DNA of 64,000 nt from Vreelandella profundi (GCF_019722725.1 NZ_CP077941.1:310001-374000); one strand, 5' to 3'; counted from the first letter of the stretch, positions 31,491 through 44,830 are shown. A program made the numbers and translations. The notes: generated from the letters alone by a model not told the origin.

Positions 31491-32645
31491 ATGATTATTT
31501 CAGCCTCCACGGACTACCGAAAAGCCGCTAAGCGGCGTATTCCTCCCTTTCTGTTCCATTATGCCGACGGGGGAGCATACGCCGAGCATACGTTGCGGCG
31601 TAATGTCGAAGATCTCTCCGGCATCGCCTTACGCCAGCGAGTGCTCAAGGACATGTCCTCGCTATCGCTGGAAACTGAGCTATTCGGTGAAAAGTTGGCC
31701 ATGCCGATTGCGCTGGCTCCGGTGGGGCTGGCAGGTATGTACGCTAGGCGAGGGGAAGTCCAGGCGGCGCGAGCGGCTGCGAATAAAGGCATACCGTTCA
31801 CGCTATCGACAGTGTCGGTGTGTCCCATTGCAGAGGTGGCCTCGGCGATTGATCGACCCATCTGGTTCCAGCTTTACGTGCTGAAGGACCGGGGCTTCAT
31901 GAAACACGTTCTGGAGCAAGCTAAGGCCGCCGGCGTCAAAACACTGATCTTTACCGTTGATATGCCGGTGCCGGGCGCGCGCTATCGCGATGCTCACTCT
32001 GGGATGAGCGGTAAGCACGGGCCGATCCGGCGTATGGCTCAGGCTGCAATGCATCCTTTCTGGGCGTGGGATGTTGGTATTAAGGGCCGTCCTCATGACT
32101 TGGGTAACGTCTCTGATTACCGCGGTAAGCCAACCGAATTGGAGGATTACATTGCCTGGCTGGCTACCAACTTCGACCCGGCTATTTCTTGGAAAGACCT
32201 GGAGTGGATTCGCGAACTCTGGGACGGGCCGATGATTATTAAAGGGATACTGGATGCTGAGGACGCCCGTGATGCGGTTCGCTTCGGTGCAGACGGTATC
32301 GTTGTTTCTAATCATGGCGGCCGTCAGCTTGATGGCGTTCCCTCTACTGCGCGCGCCTTGCCAGCGATTGCCGACGCGGTTAAAGGTGATCTGGCCATTC
32401 TTGCTGATTCCGGCGTGCGCAGCGGACTTGACGTTGTGAGGATGATCGCTATGGGTGCCGATACCGTATTGCTGGGCCGGGCCTTCATCTATGCGCTGGC
32501 CACTGCTGGCGAAGCGGGCGTCACGCATTTGCTTGAGCTATTTGAAAAGGAAATGCGCGTGGCGATGACGCTCACCGGGGCGAGAAGTATCGCTGATCTG
32601 GGGCCGGATTCATTGGTATCGGATTTGCCCCGTGATCTTAAGTGA
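31491..32645 (+). CDS. lldD: L-lactate dehydrogenase (FMN-dependent, membrane-associated)
   Basis: FMN-dependent alpha-hydroxyacid dehydrogenase of 384 aa, oxidising L-lactate to pyruvate and passing electrons to the respiratory chain. It follows E. coli LldD closely from [16 protein letters not shown] onwards, including [31 protein letters not shown] and the catalytic [10 protein letters not shown]. It is 12 residues shorter than E. coli LldD at the C-terminus. It stands alone, divergent from the GntR-dctBD operon, with two operator palindromes between. No lactate permease is adjacent. Confidence 0.95.
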   Translation: MIISASTDYRKAAKRRIPPFLFHYADGGAYAEHTLRRNVEDLSGIALRQRVLKDMSSLSLETELFGEKLAMPIALAPVGLAGMYARRGEVQAARAAANKGIPFTLSTVSVCPIAEVASAIDRPIWFQLYVLKDRGFMKHVLEQAKAAGVKTLIFTVDMPVPGARYRDAHSGMSGKHGPIRRMAQAAMHPFWAWDVGIKGRPHDLGNVSDYRGKPTELEDYIAWLATNFDPAISWKDLEWIRELWDGPMIIKGILDAEDARDAVRFGADGIVVSNHGGRQLDGVPSTARALPAIADAVKGDLAILADSGVRSGLDVVRMIAMGADTVLLGRAFIYALATAGEAGVTHLLELFEKEMRVAMTLTGARSIADLGPDSLVSDLPRDLK

Positions 32646-33188
32646 ATAGGCGCTTGCACATTGCTCATATAGGCCTAGGTTTGATTCGCAAAAGTGTCCG
32701 AATGATATGACGTGTGTTTTTTTCACCATAGCCCTTGCCAAGGCGGCAGCGAGTCCGTAAAGTACGCATCCGCTGCCGGGGACGCCAAGCGTTACCAGCG
32801 GTGAATGAAGTTGAAAAACTTCGGTTTGTCAGTAGGTTAGCGTTTTTGTTGGGTCGTCAAATTGGCCGCGAAAATTGCAGATTGACAAACGCTCGGAAGT
32901 GCGTAGAATACGCCTTCCTCGCTGAGGCCAAACAGTTCAACGGTTGGCCCGCTATCACAACACGATAGCCACAGCGAAACGCTCTTTAACAATTTGATCA
33001 GGTAATTCATGTGGGCGCTTGCTGATGTTGGTGACAAATCACCCAATATCAAGGCAAGCGACTCAAGCAATAAGATTTTAAAGGCATTGCCTTTTTAATC
33101 CGTTTTGAATGAATTCGTTTGAACCTTGAGCCAAGTTTGATTCCGCTTTTGTTGTCCTCGGATGACAAGTAAGGATCACAATGATTGT
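32646..33188 (+). promoter_or_regulatory. rRNA operon promoter and leader region
   Basis: Two tandem sigma-70-like promoters can be drawn. P1 is TTGCCA (32735-32740), 17 bp, TAAAGT (32758-32763). P2 is TTGACA (32882-32887), 16 bp, TAGAAT (32904-32909), each followed by a G/C-rich discriminator as in stringently controlled rRNA promoters. A T-rich tract lies upstream of P1. The boxA antitermination sequence gctctttaacaa is at 32981-32992. A leader hairpin (cgcttgc / gcaagcg arms) spans 33016-33060. Confidence 0.75.
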
Positions 33189-34723
<1,535 letters not shown>

Positions 34724-34807
34724 AACGATGCGTCACAGTCAGTAAGCGTCCACAATGAATTACCTGATCAGATCATAGAGCAAACGGTTTAAGCACGATC
34801 CCCTCTT

Positions 34808-34896
34808 GGGTCTGTAGCTCAGTTGGTTAGAGCGCACTCTCCGCTTTTAGTAAAAAGTAGTGTGAGGTTGGCTAGTTAGCCATGCCTTCGAGGTGA
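34808..34896 (+). pseudogene. Degenerate tRNA-Ile copy in the rRNA spacer
   Basis: The first 29 bases (34808-34836) are identical to the 5' end of the intact tRNA-Ile at 34906. After that the anticodon arm is replaced by a longer hairpin (cact...ctttt-agta-aaaag...agtg). A T-arm-like block follows (gtgaggttggctagtt against gtgaggtcggcagtt). No 3' acceptor strand or CCA end is found, so it should not make a working tRNA. The right boundary is approximate. Confidence 0.7.
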
Positions 34897-34905
34897 TAGT
34901 AAACC

Positions 34906-34982
<77 letters not shown>

Positions 34983-35087
34983 AATTTTATCCAATACGGC
35001 GTCATTTTATGACTCGCATGAAATGCCATGCTTCACCATAAAATGCCTTGTCTTGAATAAAATTACCCGGAAAGTTGGTTGCTAGAT

Positions 35088-35163
35088 GGGGCCATAGCTC
35101 AGCTGGGAGAGCGCCTGCCTTGCACGCAGGAGGTCAGCGGTTCGATCCCGCTTGGCTCCACCA
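35088..35163 (+). tRNA. alaT: tRNA-Ala (TGC)
   Basis: Complete 76-nt gene with encoded CCA. Acceptor ggggcca / tggctcc, anticodon loop cttgcac reading TGC, T-arm cagcggttcgatcccgct. It is the second spacer tRNA of the operon. Confidence 0.97.
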
Positions 35164-35409
35164 TTATTTAGTATCTTAAGTTTTAACCTTAATACCGTTT
35201 GTAAATGTTTCGTGACCACTGATAAGTCGCTGTGCTGTTGTTTGTCGCACGTCGCTTTATCACTGTTTATTGAACAGTCGCTCTTTAACAATGTATATCA
35301 TGCTGACAAGAACACACCGCAAGGTGGGTTCTTATATTGTGATACGTTTTATACGTATCCGGCAAATGAACGTTATCATTGCGAGATACCAGACTCCTTC
35401 GGGTTATAG

Positions 35410-38299
<2,890 letters not shown>

Positions 38300-38462
38300 A
38301 TAACACCCAAGGGGTCTGGCTCAAAATGATAACGTGATGATGTTAACGCATCAAAAAAGCCGGATACGCAGCGTGTGGCTCAGCTAACTCACAAACAGTG
38401 AGACAGGCAGGCGGCACGTAAAAGATGAAACAGTCACAAACAGCATGATATACCGCCAGTTA

Positions 38463-38581
38463 CGCCTGACGACCATAGCACGCGTGAACCACCTGATCCC
38501 TTGTCGAACTCAGAAGTGAAACCGCTTAGCGCCGATGGTAGTGTGGGGTCTCCCCATGCGAGAGTAGGTCATCGTCAGGCA
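38463..38581 (+). rRNA. rrf: 5S rRNA
   Basis: Second 5S gene, the same sequence as the one at 1328-1446 by eye apart from the last base or two, with the gcctgacga / tcgtcaggc terminal helix. The 23S-5S spacers of the two operons differ by several substitutions and small indels. Confidence 0.95.
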
Positions 38582-38589
38582 TTTATACG

Positions 38590-38628
38590 AAAAATCCCCC
38601 AGGGCGAAAGCCCCGGGGGATTTTTTTT
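38590..38628 (+). terminator. rRNA operon terminator
   Basis: Hairpin aaatcccccagggc, loop gaaa, gccccgggggattt followed by eight T. Same stem as the terminator at 1455 with a different tetraloop. Confidence 0.95.
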
Positions 38629-38714
38629 GCGTCTTTTTTTGCGAGATATAGCAGCGGCTCTGCTGCTTATTGTTTAGAATGTGTTGTGACGTAAAATCTC
38701 AGGAGGAGACGCAG

Positions 38715-38903
38715 ATGACGATGTCATTAGCCAAGAAGTTAGCGATCGCACTATTGATGACCTTTATGGCAGGCGGATTGGTCGCTTGTGATAATAAAGG
38801 GCCTGCTGAAAAAGCCGGTGAAAGCATTGACGAGAGCGCCGAAAGTGCCGGTGAGAGCATGGAAGAGTTAGGCGAGAATATGGAAGACGCTGCCGAAAAC
38901 TAG
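38715..38903 (+). CDS. Small entericidin-like lipoprotein
   Basis: Predicted lipoprotein of 62 aa. The hydrophobic leader ends in a lipobox (GLVAC) with the lipidated Cys near residue 25. The remaining ~37 residues are acidic and helical with repeated AGES / ESMEEL / ENMEDAAEN blocks, which resembles entericidin-type or YtxH-like small proteins. The ATG at 38715 follows a very strong ribosome binding site (aggaggag). A terminator follows. I do not recognise a specific function. Confidence 0.75.
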   Translation: MTMSLAKKLAIALLMTFMAGGLVACDNKGPAEKAGESIDESAESAGESMEELGENMEDAAEN

Positions 38904-38930
38904 GCCGAGAATTAGATACATGCATTAGCC

Positions 38931-38965
38931 AAAGCAGTCGCTGAAAAGCGGCTGCTTTGTTGTTT
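38931..38965 (+). terminator. Terminator after small lipoprotein gene
   Basis: Hairpin aaagcagtcgct, loop gaaa, agcggctgcttt followed by gttgttta. One mismatch pair lies in the stem. Confidence 0.8.
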
Positions 38966-38979
38966 ATATAATGTCGACT

Positions 38980-39017
38980 ATGGTTCTAATAACGATAAAT
39001 GGTTCTAACAACGATAA
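38980..39017 (+). repeat. 19-bp tandem duplication
   Basis: Two adjacent 19-bp units, atggttctaataacgataa and atggttctaacaacgataa, differing at one base. They lie 22 bp upstream of the isochorismatase-family start codon, in its likely promoter or leader. Confidence 0.85.
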
Positions 39018-39039
39018 CAGCTGAAAGGCAGGAGTCGAC

Positions 39040-39618
39040 GTGCAGATACAGCGTGATAAAAGCTTGCTCTTAATGGTCGACTTTCAAGAGCGGCTGCTGC
39101 CTGTGATTGACGGAGGTGAAGAAGCCGTTAGCGAGGCGGCTTGGCTTGGTGAACTAGCTTGCTTGCTTGAGGTGCCGGTATGGCTAACCGAGCAATCGCC
39201 AAACAAGCTGGAAGGCACGTCGGCGTCACTGCTCGCCTGCCTGGGCAACAATTATCGGCTTTGGCAAAAACAGCATTTTGGTGCCATGGCTGAGAATGAT
39301 TTTCGCCAAGCGCTCAACGCTACGGGAAAAACACAGATCGTCTTGTGTGGAACGGAAGCCCATATTTGCGTACTGCAAACAGGGTTAGGGCTATTAGAGG
39401 CAGGCTACGAGCTGTACTGGCTGAGCGATGCCTCGGCTAGCCGACGCCCTCAGGAAGCGGTGCTTGCCCGTGAGCGCGCCTGTCAGAGCGGGGCAGTCGC
39501 TGTGTCAGCCGATATGGTGGCCTATGAATGGCTGCACCGTTGCGACACGGCGCTATTTAAAGAGGCACATCAGCAGTTTTTAAAGCCCCGCTCAGCGCGC
39601 CCAGTCCGTTTTTTCTAG
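39040..39618 (+). CDS. Isochorismatase-family cysteine hydrolase
   Basis: Protein of 192 aa of the isochorismatase/nicotinamidase superfamily. The catalytic Asp14 (MVDFQERLL), Lys77 (LWQKQHFGA) and Cys110 (EAHICVLQTG) are all present. It resembles YcaC-type members of unknown substrate more than nicotinamidase. It starts with GTG, supported by GGAG 6 nt upstream. It converges on yaaA with an 10-nt gap. Confidence 0.87.
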   Translation: MQIQRDKSLLLMVDFQERLLPVIDGGEEAVSEAAWLGELACLLEVPVWLTEQSPNKLEGTSASLLACLGNNYRLWQKQHFGAMAENDFRQALNATGKTQIVLCGTEAHICVLQTGLGLLEAGYELYWLSDASASRRPQEAVLARERACQSGAVAVSADMVAYEWLHRCDTALFKEAHQQFLKPRSARPVRFF

Positions 39619-39628
39619 ACCTGATTCT

Positions 39629-40408
39629 CTAGCGATCCGTTTCTTTACGGGTGAAAACGAACGAATCACCATGTGATGAAGCTGCATCGAAGCGATAGCC
39701 AGCGACGGTAAAGCCTTTAAGGCGGTCTGGATCGTTGATCTGCTCCTTAATCAGCCACGCGCTCATCAGTCCGCGCGCTTTTTTTGCATAAAAGCTAATG
39801 ATCTTGAACGTACCGTTTTTCTCGTCTTTAAATACCGGCGTAATGATTCTTGCGTTGAGCTTTTTAGCAGCTATCGCTTTAAAGTATTCATTAGACGCGA
39901 GATTGACCAGCACGTTAGAGCCACTCTCAGCAATAGCTTCACTGAGAGCCGGTGTCAAAATAGGCTTCCAGTAGGCGTAAAGATCACTACCGGCGCTATT
40001 GGCTAGCTTAGTGCCCATTTCCAAGCGATAGGCTTGAATTAAATCCAATGGCCGTAGCAGGCCATATAAGCCGGAAAGTATGCGTAAGTGCGACTGCGCA
40101 TAGCGATTGTCTGCTTCGCTGAAAGACTCTGCTTGTAGGCCGGTGTAGACGTCGCCTTGAAAAGCCTGCGCGGCAGGTTTGGCATTACTCAATGTAAAGG
40201 GGGGCTGCCATTCTTTAAAGCGCGCAGCGTTCAGCCCTGCCAGCTTATCGCTGATGCCCATTAGCTCGCTGATTTGCTGCGGCGAGTAATCGTGCAGAAT
40301 GTCGATAAGCGGTTGGCTGTGAGATAAAAAACTGGGTTGAGTGACATCTTCTGTCGTTGACGGTGTTTCAAAGTCCAGCGTTTTCGCCGGAGAAATAACG
40401 CTCAGCAT
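39629..40408 (-). CDS. yaaA: Peroxide-stress protein YaaA
   Basis: YaaA/DUF328 family protein of 259 aa. It opens with [14 protein letters not shown], the family hallmark, and holds [20 protein letters not shown] and [11 protein letters not shown]. In E. coli YaaA lowers free iron and limits oxidative DNA damage under peroxide stress and is under OxyR control. No OxyR site is obvious here. Confidence 0.94.
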   Translation of the reverse strand: MLSVISPAKTLDFETPSTTEDVTQPSFLSHSQPLIDILHDYSPQQISELMGISDKLAGLNAARFKEWQPPFTLSNAKPAAQAFQGDVYTGLQAESFSEADNRYAQSHLRILSGLYGLLRPLDLIQAYRLEMGTKLANSAGSDLYAYWKPILTPALSEAIAESGSNVLVNLASNEYFKAIAAKKLNARIITPVFKDEKNGTFKIISFYAKKARGLMSAWLIKEQINDPDRLKGFTVAGYRFDAASSHGDSFVFTRKETDR

Positions 40409-40510
40409 CGCGTACTCCTGGAATCATCATAAGTGAGTGCAGTATACCAAGCCTTGACGAAGGCTGAGGCTATAGACGCGATAGCTTGGTGCATAAGGGG
40501 ATAGTGCAGT

Positions 40511-40540
40511 TTAAAGACTGCCCCTAGAAGCAGTCTTTAA
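40511..40540. terminator. Inverted repeat after tas
   Basis: Perfect 11-bp stem ttaaagactgc / gcagtctttaa with an 8-nt loop, about 20 bp beyond the tas stop. On the minus strand no T-run follows, so a terminator role for tas is possible but not certain. Confidence 0.5.
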
Positions 40541-40560
40541 CATCTGTTTTTTAAAATCTT

Positions 40561-41592
40561 TTATGGGCAGGGATTCGACATTCTGCGGTGGATGCTTTCG
40601 ATCGCCTCGAGTACTTCGTCATCAAGCTTTAGGCTTTCGCTGGCAAGATTGCTTTCCAGCTGGTTCATGGTGGTAGCACCAATAATATTGCTGGTTAAGA
40701 AGCTGCGGGAGTTAACAAACGCGAGCGCCATTTGTGCCGGATCCAAGTCATGCTGCTGGGCCAACGTCACGTAGGCCTGCGTCGCGGCTTCTGCTTCTGG
40801 CGAGGTATAGCGTTTGAAGCGTTCATAAAGCGTCAAGCGACCTTTCGAAGGCTGAGCACCGTTGAGGTATTTACCCGAGAGCACACCAAACCCTAGCGGC
40901 GAATAGGCAAGCAGGCCGACCTCTTCACGGTGAGCAATCTCAGCCAAGCCCACTTCAAAGGAGCGGTTGAGAAGGCTATACGGATTTTGAATCGAGGCGA
41001 CACGCGGTAGGTCGAGCTGGTCGGCTAGCTGCAGTGACCGCATCACTCCCCATGGCGTTTCATTAGAGAGCCCAATGGCACGCACTTTACCCGCATCGAC
41101 TAACTCTTTAAGCGCCGAAAGCGTCTCTTCGAGTGACGTCGCCTCTTCGTCGTCACTATGCACATAGCCCAATTTGCCAAAGAAGTTGGTTTGGCGGTCG
41201 GGCCAGTGAAGCTGGTAGAGGTCAACGTAATCTGTGTTTAGCCGCTCAAGGCTGCTATCGATGGCACGGTGGATATGATCGCGCGTCAGGCGAGGCCCGC
41301 CGCGAATATGTTCAATGCCTGGCCCAACGGCCTTGGTGGCAATAATGACATCGTCCCTTGAGCCACGCTGTTTTAGCCAGCTACCGACATACTGCTCGGT
41401 GAGGCCTTGAGTTTTGGCCATCGGAGGAACGGGATACATTTCAGCGGTATCAATGAAATTAATACCAAACGCCACGGCGCGATCAAGCTGTTCGTGAGCC
41501 TCGGCTTCGCTATTTTGCTCACCAAACGTCATCGTTCCTAGGCAGAGTCTACTGACCTTCATACCCGTTCTGCCAAGTGGGCGCGTTTGCAT
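40561..41592 (-). CDS. tas: Aldo/keto reductase, Tas-like
   Basis: NADP(H)-dependent aldo/keto reductase of 343 aa, strongly similar to E. coli Tas (LCLGTMTFGEQNSEAEAH, AEMYPVPP, TQGLTEQYVGSWL, QNPYSLLNRSFEVGLAEI). The catalytic Tyr of AEMYP and the downstream Lys (ATKAVGPG) and His (YQLHWPDRQ) are present. The natural substrate is unknown. Confidence 0.93.
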   Translation of the reverse strand: MQTRPLGRTGMKVSRLCLGTMTFGEQNSEAEAHEQLDRAVAFGINFIDTAEMYPVPPMAKTQGLTEQYVGSWLKQRGSRDDVIIATKAVGPGIEHIRGGPRLTRDHIHRAIDSSLERLNTDYVDLYQLHWPDRQTNFFGKLGYVHSDDEEATSLEETLSALKELVDAGKVRAIGLSNETPWGVMRSLQLADQLDLPRVASIQNPYSLLNRSFEVGLAEIAHREEVGLLAYSPLGFGVLSGKYLNGAQPSKGRLTLYERFKRYTSPEAEAATQAYVTLAQQHDLDPAQMALAFVNSRSFLTSNIIGATTMNQLESNLASESLKLDDEVLEAIESIHRRMSNPCP

Positions 41593-41840
41593 TTATATCT
41601 CCTTGCTAAGGTGGAATTGCGACAAGATAAGCAGCCATTACCAGAATAGTTCACGGCGTGTGTAGGGCATGTTAGCGAGGCGTTGCAAAAGCAGCAAATT
41701 AATGGGGTTGAGTCGTCGCTAAGGCAGGCGTATGCTTGCCAGCCCGTCGACCGGCTAAAGGCCGGTTTCTCGTGTGGTTGGCGTCAATTTTTGAGTGACT
41801 GCTAGCCCAAGGTTTCAACAGATAGGCAGGTTGGTTTGCC

Positions 41841-42335
41841 ATGTTGCAGGCATCAATATTGTTTATTCAGCTAGAATTTAGACTTGCCGAAAGGCTGTCT
41901 CATAATCGCTGGCTGCTGCCGCGCTCGAAGCGTACGCAGCGCTTAACGATGCGTTTATTTAAACGCTGTGCAGACGCGGGGCATCCTGATGCGCTGTCTA
42001 TGTATGGCCATATGTTGTTTCATCGTAGCCAAACCCCGCAAGACAAAGCGCGCGGAGCGCGTTACGTTTTGGAAGCCGCGCATGCTGGAGACCTAAGGTC
42101 ACAGTACCAGGTCGCACAAATCCACGAACATGGCTGTGTTCAATACCCGCGTCGTGAAGACTACGCGGTTACTTGGTACGCACGTGCCGCTCAAGCCGGT
42201 CATTCGTTAGCCGCTGAGCGCCTTGCTCAAGCCTATCGCTTGGGTGAACTAGGATTGGCCGTTGACGGTGAGCAGGCGGCTTACTGGCAGCGTCAAGCTA
42301 CTCCACAGCCGCTAGACGAAGTAGCCGCGGCCTGA
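41841..42335 (+). CDS. Sel1-repeat protein
   Basis: Protein of 164 aa with two or three Sel1-like repeats (CADAGHPDALSMYGHMLF, AAHAGDLRSQYQVAQIHEHG, AAQAGHSLAAERLAQAYRLG), which form an alpha-solenoid for protein contacts. The N-terminal 40 residues are hydrophobic then basic and could sit at the membrane. The function is unknown. The exonuclease-like gene begins 35 nt later. Confidence 0.8.
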   Translation: MLQASILFIQLEFRLAERLSHNRWLLPRSKRTQRLTMRLFKRCADAGHPDALSMYGHMLFHRSQTPQDKARGARYVLEAAHAGDLRSQYQVAQIHEHGCVQYPRREDYAVTWYARAAQAGHSLAAERLAQAYRLGELGLAVDGEQAAYWQRQATPQPLDEVAAA

Positions 42336-42370
42336 AACCGCGACTGCTTTTTGATTGAGTGAGGAAGTTT

Positions 42371-42883
42371 GTGTCCGAGACGCTACCCACAGTGCTAGAT
42401 ATTGAAGCGTCCGGCTTTGGGCGTGGCAGCTATCCTATTGAAGTGGGTATCGCTCGCGGCGATGGAAGCTGTTGCGCCTTCCTGATTCAACCACTGGATG
42501 AGTGGACGCACTGGGACCCTAAGGCCGAACTGCTGCACGGTATTTCCCGTGCTCGTCTTATTCGGGAAGGCTATCCGGTTCGTCAAGTCGCGCAGTGGCT
42601 GAATGATGAGATGAGCGAATTGGGAATGGCCTACAGCGATAGCTGGGGCTACGACAATACGTGGCTCTCATTGCTCTTTCACCACGCAGGAATGCTGCCG
42701 CGTTTTCGTCTTGAAGCATTAAGAATTTTGCTTAGCGAAGACCAGCAGGCGCTGTGGAGCGACACCAAAGAAACGCTGATCGCCGAGCGCGGCATTCACC
42801 GCCATCGTGCAGGTGAGGATGCCCGCTTGCTGCAACTTACCTATCAGCATACCCGCCATCTCACCGAGCATGCGGGCCGCTAG
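42371..42883 (+). CDS. DEDDh 3'-5' exonuclease-like protein
   Basis: Protein of 170 aa with a compact exonuclease-fold pattern. Asp10 and Glu12 lie in VLDIEASG, a middle Asp95 in SWGYDNTW, and His145/Asp150 in HRHRAGEDAR (H-x4-D, DnaQ type). All expected metal ligands are therefore present. Start GTG at 42371 was chosen because gaggaa lies 4-8 nt before it; a GTG at 42359 is the alternative. The substrate (DNA or RNA) is not known. Confidence 0.75.
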   Translation: MSETLPTVLDIEASGFGRGSYPIEVGIARGDGSCCAFLIQPLDEWTHWDPKAELLHGISRARLIREGYPVRQVAQWLNDEMSELGMAYSDSWGYDNTWLSLLFHHAGMLPRFRLEALRILLSEDQQALWSDTKETLIAERGIHRHRAGEDARLLQLTYQHTRHLTEHAGR

Positions 42884-42924
42884 CCACGTTCTTCTCCTTC
42901 CGCACTATATCTTCTTTTTCCGCC

Positions 42925-43467
42925 CTATAGCTGTTCTTCTAGTGCATCAAGCAATTCATTGGGCGTCGCTGCGTCTAGTAACATGTCGCGAGTCGCCGAG
43001 GCTAAAAAGCCATGGCCGACGGTGCTGTCTAAAAAGGTTAGCAGCGGTGAGTAAAACTCATCAACGTTGAGCAAGCCCATAGGTTTGGTATGTAGGCCGA
43101 GATAGCCCCACGTCCATGTTTCAAACAGCTCTTCAAATGTCCCAATGCCACCGGGTAAGGCAATAAAAGCATCGGCATTCGCCGCCATGGTGGCTTTGCG
43201 TTCGTGCATATTGCGCACTCTGATCAGTTCGCTTAAGCCAAAATGCGCCTGCTCGCGATCAACTAAGTGGTCGGGCATCACGCCAATGACGTCGCCGCCA
43301 GCCTCCAGAGCCGCATTAGCCAGCTCGCCCATTAGGCCAAGGCGCGCGCCGCCGTAAACCAGTGTGTGTCCACGTTCTGCCAGTGCACGGCCGAGCGCAT
43401 TGGTTGCCTGGCGAAAGCCGGGGCTGTTGCCTTCACGGGAGCCAAGGTAAACGCAAATTCTAGCCAT
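42925..43467 (-). CDS. LOG-family protein (nucleoside monophosphate phosphoribohydrolase-like)
   Basis: Protein of 180 aa of the LOG / TIGR00730 family, opening ICVYLGSREG and holding the signature PGGIGTFEELFE with the catalytic Glu, plus RNMHERKATM. Family members release bases from AMP or cytokinin riboside monophosphates. The bacterial role is unclear. Confidence 0.9.
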   Translation of the reverse strand: MARICVYLGSREGNSPGFRQATNALGRALAERGHTLVYGGARLGLMGELANAALEAGGDVIGVMPDHLVDREQAHFGLSELIRVRNMHERKATMAANADAFIALPGGIGTFEELFETWTWGYLGLHTKPMGLLNVDEFYSPLLTFLDSTVGHGFLASATRDMLLDAATPNELLDALEEQL

Positions 43468-43501
43468 CCAGTTAACTCCTTACGCTAAAAATGAGCGGCT
43501 G

Positions 43502-44023
43502 CTAGGGCAGGTAGCGGTCGATCTGATGCTGCTGATCCATCCATTGCCCGATCACATTGTCACCGCATAAATGGTGGGCGTACTGAGTATGCAGGCAGCG
43601 CACCTGGTGCCAATTAGTAATACCACCAATGCCGCGCTCGGTCAGCACCTCGGTATAGCCTAGCTGTGCGACTTCTTCACGCTGAGCGTCGCTCATGTAG
43701 TCCCAGCGAGCGGTGACATAATCACGGTGGCTCTGTTGGTAAGCCTCAAGAAACTCGGGCTCTTCCTGAAGACGCTGCTCCAGCGCTTTGATAACACCAA
43801 CGGCTTCAATGCGTGAAATCTCGACTTTAAGCACGTCTGAGCAAAGCCAGTACAGCGTTGGAAAAGGCTTACCATCGACAATGGGTTCCATACGCAGAAC
43901 TAGAGGTGTGCCTTCACCGTCAGTGGCGGCAACGGCTTCGATACCACGCGGTGCGCGGCCAAGCTGCTGGGCAATAATGGCGAGCTGACGCTCGTCAGGA
44001 ACTTGATTGGTGCGTATCACCAT
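43502..44023 (-). CDS. DUF501-family protein
   Basis: Protein of 173 aa matching the DUF501 pattern: RAPRGIEAVAATDGEGTPLVLRM (seen as APRGIEAVAATDG), FPTLYWLCSD, GVGGITNW-type block as RGIGGITNW, and CLHTQYAHHL. The function is unknown. It overlaps the upstream hypothetical gene by 29 nt, which suggests coupled translation. Confidence 0.85.
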   Translation of the reverse strand: MVIRTNQVPDERQLAIIAQQLGRAPRGIEAVAATDGEGTPLVLRMEPIVDGKPFPTLYWLCSDVLKVEISRIEAVGVIKALEQRLQEEPEFLEAYQQSHRDYVTARWDYMSDAQREEVAQLGYTEVLTERGIGGITNWHQVRCLHTQYAHHLCGDNVIGQWMDQQHQIDRYLP

Positions 44024-44321
44024 TGGGCTGGTCTCTCACAAATTTATTTGAGCGGCCAACAGCACGGAAAAAGCAGCGGTTGAGCTGTTCGGGTGACGCG
44101 ACATAGCACCACGTCCGCTCACAGTATTCAGCGGCTCGTGCCATTAACACGTCATAAAGGCGGTTGAAGGGGGCATCATAATCGTAGGGGTCGGCACCGA
44201 ACAAGCGGATATGCGGATAGTCGGCGAAGCGTTCCATAAAATAATGCTCAAGATCGGCCTCGACAGCGCGATGCTGGGCAACGTTGTCAGGATCTAGCCA
44301 GAGATTGTAACGGATTGCCAT
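43995..44321 (-). CDS. Hypothetical protein upstream of the DUF501 gene
   Basis: Protein of 108 aa, rich in Tyr, Asp and Arg (AIRYNLWLDPDN, PYDYDAPFNRLYDVLMA, YCERTWCYVAS). There are no membrane segments or known motifs. Its 29-nt overlap with the DUF501 gene and the short distance (42 nt) from the thioesterase stop suggest one operon. I do not recognise it. Confidence 0.65.
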   Translation of the reverse strand: MAIRYNLWLDPDNVAQHRAVEADLEHYFMERFADYPHIRLFGADPYDYDAPFNRLYDVLMARAAEYCERTWCYVASPEQLNRCFFRAVGRSNKFVRDQPNGDTHQSSS

Positions 44322-44363
44322 TATACGGGCTCCTGTTGCCCCAGCTGGCCGGGGCGGCGTCGA

Positions 44364-44771
44364 TCAGGCAGGTTCGGGTGCATCCTGTAAATGCGCCGTC
44401 AGCGCTTCGCGCAGGCTGCCCTTGATCGGTACGGCGCATTTGGCCTGATGGTCATACTGCAGCATCACGGCGTGACCAAGGTTGGTGAGCTTGCCGTGCT
44501 GGCGGGCTTCCTGGGTCACTGTAAACGAGCTATTGCCTAGCCGAGTTAGGTAAGTGCGTATTTCGATATCGTGACCGTAAAACAGTTCAGCCCGATAGTC
44601 GACTTCCATGCGCGCCATGATCAAACGCCACTGCTTAGGGTTTAAATCGGGTGTGAAGAGTTTAAACAAGTCATTGCGGGCGAGTTCAAACCACGCGGGC
44701 AGCCGCGTGTTATTGATATGTCCTAGCGCGTCGGTGTCATAAAACGCGGGCTCAATGGTACGGGTGAACAT
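44364..44771 (-). CDS. Acyl-CoA thioesterase (4HBT hot-dog family)
   Basis: Hot-dog fold thioesterase of 135 aa with the 4HBT signature YDTDALGHINNTRLPAWFE (Asp near residue 13). It is YbgC-like but does not carry the extra features needed to call it YbgC. It probably hydrolyses short or medium acyl-CoAs. It heads a minus-strand run with the two small genes below. Confidence 0.88.
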   Translation of the reverse strand: MFTRTIEPAFYDTDALGHINNTRLPAWFELARNDLFKLFTPDLNPKQWRLIMARMEVDYRAELFYGHDIEIRTYLTRLGNSSFTVTQEARQHGKLTNLGHAVMLQYDHQAKCAVPIKGSLREALTAHLQDAPEPA

Positions 44772-44830
44772 GGAGTATCCTTATTGTTAGCAACAAAGTC
44801 CGTTCAGGATTAACCCAAGCAAGCGCTTGG

